Shown here: positions 58,014 through 64,000 of the stretch, in pieces
Layout: the number at the start of each line of letters is the position of its first letter
Position numbering within the stretch: the first letter of the stretch is position 1
Assembly: GCA_029688995.1 (NCBI GenBank)
Contig: JARULA010000001.1
Location: forward strand, 372,001 to 436,000
Direction: 5' to 3'
Length of the DNA stretch: 64,000 nucleotides
DNA from: Marinilabiliaceae bacterium ANBcel2
GTDB lineage: Bacteria; Bacteroidota; Bacteroidia; Bacteroidales; Marinilabiliaceae
Made by a program: the position numbers and the translations under genes
The notes under the pieces: generated by a model
Database searches by the model: none
What the model saw: only the letters and a program-made list of their open reading frames with translations
Told to the model about the DNA's origin: nothing

Positions 58014-58580
58014 TCAGCTAACTCTTTTAATTATATAATATCCCAGTTTAGCATCATGATCCTTTATAATATCTCTCATATTTAAGCCTTTGGTAAGATA
58101 AACCGAAATTACATCTCCGCCAGCAGCCAAAAGATAAAGCAATCCAAAATAAAACCATCCTAAAGAGCCATTAAAAAAAGAGAAAATAAATGGAAATGCA
58201 CCCATAATAAATAAAGGGGCAATAGCACCGGCACGATAAGCCGCCACAGTAATCTCGCCTTTACAATGACAATATGGAGAATAAGTTTTTGTATCAATTC
58301 CAAACGAAATATTTTTAAATCCACCTTTTGCAAACAGTCCAAAGATAAAAGCATGAATCAACTCATGCACCAATATTCCAAGTAGCATTATTAGAAGAAC
58401 TAAAAAAATCCCCTGTATAGTAATTCCCGAAAAAAAAGTTGACCAATGTAATGCAAAAAAAAGAAGATGAGCTAAAAAGGCAACAGGCCATATATAACGA
58501 CTAATTATTTTTGTAGCTTCTACTACAGAGACTGAAACCTCCTCATATTTGAAATCATCTTTATTGTTATATATCTGCAT
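58014..58580 (-). CDS. DUF3267 membrane metalloprotease-like protein
   Basis: 188 residues, about four transmembrane segments. Contains GILVHELIHAFIFG, an HExxH zinc-protease motif (His-Glu-Leu-Ile-His) at the start of TM3, and GGDVISVYLTK near the C-terminus (candidate third ligand Asp). DUF3267 proteins resemble a shortened site-2-protease; activity is not shown for most. It stands alone, with the V-ATPase operon downstream on the same strand 250 bp away. Confidence 0.87.
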   Translation of the reverse strand: MQIYNNKDDFKYEEVSVSVVEATKIISRYIWPVAFLAHLLFFALHWSTFFSGITIQGIFLVLLIMLLGILVHELIHAFIFGLFAKGGFKNISFGIDTKTYSPYCHCKGEITVAAYRAGAIAPLFIMGAFPFIFSFFNGSLGWFYFGLLYLLAAGGDVISVYLTKGLNMRDIIKDHDAKLGYYIIKRVS

Positions 58581-58690
58581 AAAGTATTATTGCTACTTTT
58601 AATCTATTACTAATTCTATAAGAAATATATTGACTACCTCAAATGTAAAAAAAAATCACTTATTACTTTTTACTTCCAGGGATAAAGCAC

Positions 58691-58730
58691 AAAAAAAGGT
58701 TGCTTCAAATATAGAGAAACAACCTTTTTA
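58691..58730 (-). terminator. Terminator downstream of the coiled-coil protein gene
   Basis: AAAAAGGTTGcTT / AAaCAACCTTTTT hairpin with a 10-nt loop, T-run on the minus strand, about 30 bp past the stop at 58762. Confidence 0.75.
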
Positions 58731-58761
58731 AAGGTAAACAGATACACTATTTTTTTTCAAA

Positions 58762-59361
58762 TTAATTGGAGGCTATATCTGAATCATTATAAATATTCAT
58801 CTTTTGCAATCGCAAATCGGCAAGTCGCTGTTCAATTTTTTTCATCTCTTCACTATATCGCTTTTTCTTTCGCTCTCCTTGCTGATAAATAGTACGAGCC
58901 TTATCCGATTTCTCTAAAAGTTCTTCCATGTAATCATCATAATACTGTAAAACCTCTCTATACTCATTATCCAAATCTTGAATATCCCGACGCAATTTCC
59001 CGGCCTGAGATCCGGATGTCGCATTCATATCTCTCTCCAACTCTCTACGCTTACTGTTATAGATTCTCGACTCTTCGCGCATCTCATCAGTAGCTCTTTG
59101 AATTTTTATTGAAGTGGAATCAATTATATCTCTTCCCCTGGAGAGCAAAGTCTCTGCTTCTCTAACATTTTCTGCATAAGATTCATAAAGCATTATAGTA
59201 CTCTCAATTTGACGATTAACTCTTCTCTCTTCAGGAAGCTCCTTTTCATTTTCTTTGGCCAATAAAGAGAAAGTGAATGTCATAAACAAGATAAGAACCG
59301 TAAAGCAACTTTTTAGTGGTTGACTCATCAAATTTTTTGTATTTACTTTGTCTGTACTCAT
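58762..59361 (-). CDS. Exported coiled-coil protein of unknown function
   Basis: About 199 residues from ATG at 59361. A hydrophobic segment (CFTVLILFMTFTFSLL followed by AKE) serves as signal peptide, then an almost entirely helical, charged, heptad-like region (LPEERRVNRQIESTIMLYESYAENV.. to RLADLRLQKMNIYN) predicted to form a long coiled coil. I recognise no family. Later in-frame start: ATG at 59328 (MSQPLKSCF), which would give a tidier signal peptide; an upstream in-frame ATG at 59436 is also open. Possibly an envelope spacer or scaffold. Confidence 0.75.
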   Translation of the reverse strand: MSTDKVNTKNLMSQPLKSCFTVLILFMTFTFSLLAKENEKELPEERRVNRQIESTIMLYESYAENVREAETLLSRGRDIIDSTSIKIQRATDEMREESRIYNSKRRELERDMNATSGSQAGKLRRDIQDLDNEYREVLQYYDDYMEELLEKSDKARTIYQQGERKKKRYSEEMKKIEQRLADLRLQKMNIYNDSDIASN

Positions 59362-59614
59362 AATGATAAGGTTTTTTAGAGTGTAGGGTTTTACATTTTC
59401 ATCCATAAAATTATGAAAGAAAGAAGTGGGAGTCATAAAAAAAGGGGTGTTATATGATTAAAGGCTAAATATTTATGACGAACAAAACAATAGAATTGAT
59501 TAAAACAATTAAACAAGAGAGCAGAATTAATATGTTACAATATAGTTGCTAATAAAAGGCAACTGATTAATACCAATTTATATAAGTGACATAAAACAAC
59601 TAAATTATATAAAC

Positions 59615-60253
59615 ATGAAAAAACTTATCTTACCACTATTAATTATTTTCAATCTTCAAACGGCATGCAGCCAAGAAGTTATAACCCTTCCAGAGCCCGA
59701 TATAACAGGAGGAATATCTTTAATGCAAGCTCTTAATGAGAGACAAACTTCAAGAGAGTTTTCACAAAAAGATCTTACTTTACAGGATATTTCGGATCTC
59801 TGCTGGGCAGCATGGGGATATAACAGGGATGATAAAAGAACTGCGCCTTCATCTCAAAACAAGCAAGAGATGGAGCTATACCTCTTTTTAAAGGAGGGGA
59901 TATATAAATATAATGCATCAGAACATTCGTTAATTAAAACAAAAAAGGGAGATTACCGATCGCATTCCGGACTACAAGATTTTGTAGAGGATGCACCTTT
60001 AAATTTTGTTTATGTTAGCAATATGGAGAGTGCGGGATATGAATCACCCGATGAAATTACCTGTGAAACACTTACACCGTCACATGCAAATACCGGATTT
60101 ATGGCTCAAAACGTATATCTTACTGCTGCAAGTAAAGGGCTCGGATCTGTTATTAGAGGGTGGATAGATGCTGATGACCTGCATAACATAATGGAGCTTG
60201 ACGAGATGCAGGTGCCTTTGTATGGACAGACTGTAGGATATATAAAACAGTAA
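59615..60253 (+). CDS. Nitroreductase-family lipoprotein (SagB-type)
   Basis: 212 residues. Lipobox LQTAC (Cys18), so it is predicted to be envelope-anchored. The body is a nitroreductase/SagB fold: MQALNERQTSREFSQKDLTLQDISDLCWAAWGYNR, TAPSSQNKQEMELYLF, and a C-terminal HANTGFMAQNVYLTAASKGLGSVIRG. The R-x-SxR-x-F core at the N-terminus fits FMN binding. In other lineages SagB-type enzymes oxidise azolines in peptide maturation; no cyclodehydratase gene is nearby. Short for the family. Function unproven. Confidence 0.85.
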   Translation: MKKLILPLLIIFNLQTACSQEVITLPEPDITGGISLMQALNERQTSREFSQKDLTLQDISDLCWAAWGYNRDDKRTAPSSQNKQEMELYLFLKEGIYKYNASEHSLIKTKKGDYRSHSGLQDFVEDAPLNFVYVSNMESAGYESPDEITCETLTPSHANTGFMAQNVYLTAASKGLGSVIRGWIDADDLHNIMELDEMQVPLYGQTVGYIKQ

Positions 60254-60281
60254 TATGTTTTTTTTAGCCACAGACATTAAT

Positions 60282-60289
60282 TAACTTTG
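60282..60289 (+). promoter_or_regulatory. -7 box of the 60315 lipoprotein gene
   Basis: TAACTTTG fits TAnnTTTG, 25 bp before the ATG; TTTT (60259-60262) at the -33 position is a weak match. Confidence 0.5.
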
Positions 60290-60314
60290 CAAATCAATTA
60301 AAATAAATAAAGAG

Positions 60315-61172
60315 ATGATGATGAAAAAATGGAAACTATTAATGATGCTAATGGCATCAATTCTTATTTCGGGAGTAATATTTACTTCATGCGATGATGA
60401 GGATGATCAGATAATTATAACATTCGAAAGTGCCCCTGAAACCGCAGAGGTTGGAACAGAGATAGAATTCTCCTACTCCGTAATTAGTGACAGGCGCCTT
60501 GATGAAATAAACTTTTTTAAAGAGGGTAATATAATGTCTGAGATGACTATCGATGACCTGGGAGATAACTACTATAATGGTCATTTTTCATATACTCCAA
60601 CAGTGGAGGATGCAGGCAAAAATATTCTTTTTTCGATAGAAGTGTTCGACAGAAGAGACAACAGAGAGATAAGAACATTTAGAATAGAGGTTGAAGAGAT
60701 GCCCTCAGATATTGAAACATACTCAGCAAAGCTTCTTGGCAGTCATAAAAACACTGATTACGGCTCATCATATAATAGTAGCGACAATTTAGTATATATT
60801 CTAAGTGATGCAAGAGAAAACTCAGAACTGATTGATTTTATCTACTTTTATGGAGCCTCTAATTTAGCAACACTTGCATCACCCGATGACAGTGATGCAG
60901 CATCAGTTTTAACTATGAGTGATTGGGAAACTCGTAACTCAACAACTTTGGCTTTAACTGAGATTACCAAAGAGCAGTTTAACAGCATGGAAGATGACAG
61001 ACTTATAACAGAGGCTGCTGAAGATGCTTCTGGAACAAAGGCTAATGAGTTAAGTGAAGGTGATGTTGTCTTTTTTGAAACTGCTGCCGGTGTAAAAGGG
61101 GTTGTTTTAGTAAAAGGGATATCTGAAGGTGATGATGGATATATGGAGATTAAGGTTAAAATTCAGAAGTAG
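60315..61172 (+). CDS. Lipoprotein of unknown function
   Basis: 285 residues. Lipobox IFTSC (Cys26) followed by an acidic DDEDDQ stretch. The first about 110 residues look like a beta-sandwich (TAEVGTEIEFSYSVISDRRLDEINFFKEG), the rest like a second mixed alpha/beta domain. I do not recognise the family. It has its own promoter box after the nitroreductase-like gene and ends in a strong terminator. Confidence 0.78.
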   Translation: MMMKKWKLLMMLMASILISGVIFTSCDDEDDQIIITFESAPETAEVGTEIEFSYSVISDRRLDEINFFKEGNIMSEMTIDDLGDNYYNGHFSYTPTVEDAGKNILFSIEVFDRRDNREIRTFRIEVEEMPSDIETYSAKLLGSHKNTDYGSSYNSSDNLVYILSDARENSELIDFIYFYGASNLATLASPDDSDAASVLTMSDWETRNSTTLALTEITKEQFNSMEDDRLITEAAEDASGTKANELSEGDVVFFETAAGVKGVVLVKGISEGDDGYMEIKVKIQK

Positions 61173-61206
61173 TTTTAATGAATTAACAATCTAAAATGGC
61201 AATATT

Positions 61207-61250
61207 AAAAAGGGTTACTTCTTATAAAGAGGTGACCCTTTTATTTTTTT
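61207..61250 (+). terminator. Terminator after the 60315 lipoprotein gene
   Basis: AAAAAGGGTtAC / GgTGACCCTTTT hairpin with about 12-nt loop, then TTATTTTTTT; 34 bp past the stop. Confidence 0.8.
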
Positions 61251-61297
61251 ACATTTATTAATTATGTTTGCATTAATTATTATATAATTATACGCTA

Positions 61298-62272
61298 ATG
61301 AAACGCGCTTCTTTAAAATCAATTGCAGCCGAAGCCGGCGTTGCAAAAACAACAGCCTCACTTGTGCTTAACAATAAAGGTGATCAATATCAAATTAATA
61401 AGGAGACACAAAAGCGTATTTTAAATGCTGCTAAAAATCAAAATTATAACCCCAGCTACCTTGCCAAAACATTAAGTTCGGGCAACACCGGAACTATTGG
61501 AATTATATGTGAAAGGATAAACAGCTGGTATCTATCTAACCTTTTACACCACCTCTCGTTAGAGCTTAACAGTATAAGCTTGCTGTTAATACCATGTATA
61601 ACAAACCAAACAAACAGGGTGACAATAATAGAGGAGCTTATTCAACGACAGCCCGAAGCAATTATTGTTACAAATAATTTAGATTTACAATATATAAAAA
61701 AGAGCTCAATCCCTTATTACGGCACTGTAATATCGCTTGTTGAAACCCCAGGTATTAATAAGGTTAATAATATATATTCAAAAATTGAATCACATATCAA
61801 TATTTTACTTCACGAGAGTATAAGGTTATCAAAAAAAGCTATAGGTTTTATAGGTGAAACAGATAGCGATAACAGAGCATTAGATGCATACCTAAAAAGT
61901 TACATTGACCGTTTTGAGATAAAGACAGATTACACTGAACTAATAAAAACAGACAACAATATTGCAGATGCAGTATTAACTCTGCAAAACAAAAATGTTA
62001 ATGCAATTATATTCGAATCAAACAGACTGTTAACAATCTATCTCAATAAAATAAAAAAGAGAGGTTTAAAAGTGGTTCAAAATGTTCATCTTTTCTCAAT
62101 AGGTTATAATCCCCGGTTTTATCATTCAGAAGCACCTATTGGATCAACATCAATTTCGGCTGAGGAGGTTGCCAAAAGGATTACCAAAATAGCTGAGAGC
62201 AGAAAAAGAAGAGAGGAGTATGAGCCAACAGATATAACCCTTACCCCTCTCCTAATTAAAAACTACAGTTAG
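61298..62272 (+). CDS. LacI-family transcriptional regulator
   Basis: 324 residues. N-terminal LacI helix-turn-helix: SLKSIAAEAGVAKTTASLVLNNKG, then the hinge region IL.AAK...YNPSYLAKTLSSG. The C-terminal periplasmic-binding-like domain (about 65-320) follows (TGTIGIICERI..). Usually represses sugar-utilisation genes; its target is not apparent, since its neighbours are the convergent gcvP and an unrelated lipoprotein. Confidence 0.92.
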   Translation: MKRASLKSIAAEAGVAKTTASLVLNNKGDQYQINKETQKRILNAAKNQNYNPSYLAKTLSSGNTGTIGIICERINSWYLSNLLHHLSLELNSISLLLIPCITNQTNRVTIIEELIQRQPEAIIVTNNLDLQYIKKSSIPYYGTVISLVETPGINKVNNIYSKIESHINILLHESIRLSKKAIGFIGETDSDNRALDAYLKSYIDRFEIKTDYTELIKTDNNIADAVLTLQNKNVNAIIFESNRLLTIYLNKIKKRGLKVVQNVHLFSIGYNPRFYHSEAPIGSTSISAEEVAKRITKIAESRKRREEYEPTDITLTPLLIKNYS

Positions 62273-62298
62273 TTTTGTTTTTTAACAGATACATCTGC

Positions 62299-64000
62299 TT
62301 ACTCTTGAAAAAAAGAGTCACAGGTACAAATCAAATTTCTATCTCCAAAGGCATTATCAACACGTGAGACTGTAATCCAAAACTTATCCTTTTTTAAATA
62401 TGGCAACGGAAAAACAGCCTTTTCTCTTGAATAAGGAAACTCCCAATTATCACTTACAGCCACATAATCGGGATGTGGCGCATTTTTTAAAACATTATTC
62501 TCCTTGTCATACTTACCTGTGTTAACCTCATCTATCTCATTCAAAATTGAGAGCATTGCCTCTATAAAACGATCAAGCTCTTTTAATGATTCACTTTCGG
62601 TTGGCTCAATCATAAGTGTTCCGGGAACGGGAAATGATAAAGTGGGAGCGTGAAAACCATAATCAATTAACCTTTTTGCAATATCAGTCTCGGTTATTCC
62701 CGACTCTCTTTTAATTTCACGACACTCCAAAATAAGCTCATGTGCAACGCGACCATTTTCTCCTTTATAGACAATCCCATACCCATCTTTAAGCTTTTCG
62801 GCAATATAATTAGCATTTAAGATAGCTATTTCAGAAGCCTTTTTTAGTCCGACCTTACCCATCATCTTTATATATCCGTAAGTGATTGGTAAAATGCCGG
62901 CACTGCCCCATGGTGCGGAAGCTACCGTTAACATACCCTCTCTTCTATTATCTACAACCGGATGAGCCGGTAAAAATTTTGTTAAATGCTTGGCAACTCC
63001 AACAGGTCCGACTCCGGGACCTCCTCCTCCATGCGGTATAGCAAATGTTTTGTGCAGATTAAGGTGGCAAACATCTGCTCCTATTCTGCCCGGACTGGTT
63101 AACCCGGTTTGAGCATTCATATTGGCTCCATCCATATATACCTGTCCGCCGGCCTCATGAATAAGTCTGCAAATATTAGCAACTGATGACTCAAAAACAC
63201 CGTGGGTTGAAGGATAAGTTATCATTATGGCAGCAATTAGATCTCTATTTTTTTCAATTTTAACTTTAAGATCATCTATATCAACATTGCCATTATTGTC
63301 ACATTTAACAACTTCTACCTCCATTCCGGCCATAACAGCACTTGCAGGATTAGTTCCGTGTGCTGATGAGGGAATCAATACCTTCTTTCTGTCTCCTTCA
63401 CCTCTGCTTTCGTGATAGGCCCGTATAATCATCAAGCCTGTGTACTCTCCCGATGCTCCTGAGTTGGGCTGCAAGGTAACATCTTCAAAGCCTGTTATAA
63501 TTGACAGATCATGCCGCAACTCACGCATCATCATGTGATAACCCTCGGCCTGATCAACAGGAATAAAAGGATGGAGTTGAGAGAACTCGGGCCATGTAAT
63601 AGGAAACATAGCAGTGGCAGCATTTAGCTTCATGGTACAAGAGCCAAGGGAAATCATAGAGTGAGCCAACGAAAAGTCTTTTCTCTCAAGTTGCTTAATA
63701 TAACGCATCATCTCTGTTTCGGAATGGTAGCTCCAAAACACCTGCTGATTCATATAATCAGATTCTCTTTTAACACCCCCCTCTATTGAGTGTGAAGTTT
63801 TAAAATTAAGCTCCGGTAAAGTGACTCCTTTACATTGTGACAAAATCAACACAATATCCTTAATATCATCTTCGCAAGTTGTTTCATCAACACTAATACT
63901 AAACTCATCTACTCCAGAATAGAAAAAGTTTATACCTTTTAAAAGTGCCTGCTCTTTTATATCTTTTGTAGTTAAATTATTGGGTAAGCGAAAGCGTAAA
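62299..64000 (-). CDS. gcvP: Glycine dehydrogenase (P protein), N-terminal part beyond window
   Basis: The frame is open to the right edge; 567 C-terminal residues are present of about 950 usual. Contains [42 protein letters not shown] and the PLP lysine in [17 protein letters not shown]. Decarboxylates glycine in the glycine cleavage system and passes the aminomethyl group to the H protein. An internal GTG at 63852 is not the start, since coding sequence (LRFRLPNNL.. and on) continues upstream. Convergent with the LacI-type regulator. Confidence 0.95.
   Translation of the reverse strand, partial: LRFRLPNNLTTKDIKEQALLKGINFFYSGVDEFSISVDETTCEDDIKDIVLILSQCKGVTLPELNFKTSHSIEGGVKRESDYMNQQVFWSYHSETEMMRYIKQLERKDFSLAHSMISLGSCTMKLNAATAMFPITWPEFSQLHPFIPVDQAEGYHMMMRELRHDLSIITGFEDVTLQPNSGASGEYTGLMIIRAYHESRGEGDRKKVLIPSSAHGTNPASAVMAGMEVEVVKCDNNGNVDIDDLKVKIEKNRDLIAAIMITYPSTHGVFESSVANICRLIHEAGGQVYMDGANMNAQTGLTSPGRIGADVCHLNLHKTFAIPHGGGGPGVGPVGVAKHLTKFLPAHPVVDNRREGMLTVASAPWGSAGILPITYGYIKMMGKVGLKKASEIAILNANYIAEKLKDGYGIVYKGENGRVAHELILECREIKRESGITETDIAKRLIDYGFHAPTLSFPVPGTLMIEPTESESLKELDRFIEAMLSILNEIDEVNTGKYDKENNVLKNAPHPDYVAVSDNWEFPYSREKAVFPLPYLKKDKFWITVSRVDNAFGDRNLICTCDSFFQE

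Overview
The window looks like a chromosomal segment of a low-GC Bacteroidota bacterium, probably of the order Bacteroidales/Marinilabiliales. The grounds are two kinds of type IX secretion (T9SS) sorting tail, a PorP/SprF protein, repeated TAnnTTTG promoter boxes, a spirochaete-type V-ATPase operon, a cysteate synthase of the sulfonolipid pathway, and almost no Shine-Dalgarno sites. The assignment is inferred from gene content; no rRNA is present.

Layout. 1-10240 is a surface-protein region. A giant Ig-domain protein runs off the left edge on the minus strand. Facing it is a plus-strand operon of a small exported protein, two SprB-repeat adhesins with type B T9SS tails, and a PorP/SprF partner. 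10350-18700 is an accessory region: a frameshifted AAA/DUF4143 ATPase, a 1987-residue GLUG-repeat protein with a type A T9SS tail, a 19-bp direct repeat on each side of that gene, and IS21-like terminal repeats. tRNA-Pro and tRNA-Ser follow, with a textbook Bacteroidota promoter.

19100-35600 is mostly core: zinc-ribbon protein, fused alpha/beta E1 dehydrogenase, 5TM-PAS histidine kinase, RND efflux pair with an operator-like palindrome inside its promoter, YqgE, class IV aminotransferase, rhomboid protease, DNA polymerase III delta, AMP nucleosidase, an HsdR_N-like protein, GNAT, and a TPR/PD40 propeller protein. 35850-47100 holds a sialate O-acetylesterase, a glycosyltransferase next to cysteate synthase, a plus-strand operon (S9 peptidase, freestanding Thr-tRNA editing domain, WaaP-like kinase, nucleotidyltransferase), endonuclease III, a ZIP transporter and alkaline phosphatase. 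47140-50040 has a zinc-binding-type chemoreceptor and an EamA transporter. 50180-57770 is a seven-gene V-ATPase operon (E, DUF2764, A, B, D, I, K). The rest contains a DUF3267 membrane protein, a coiled-coil exported protein, a nitroreductase-like lipoprotein, another lipoprotein, a LacI-type regulator, and the C-terminal part of glycine dehydrogenase cut by the right edge.

Most unusual signals: (1) a sequence element of about 90-125 nt shared by the leaders of two unrelated genes (yqgE and holA), ending at each start codon; (2) the 19-bp direct repeats bracketing the giant GLUG gene; (3) a perfect 22-bp palindrome filling the spacer between the -33 and -7 boxes of the RND efflux promoter; (4) a long hairpin in the leader of the sialate esterase gene; (5) a V-ATPase c-subunit carrying a Na+-type ligand set. 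No clearly new defence or mobile system was found; these are leads.
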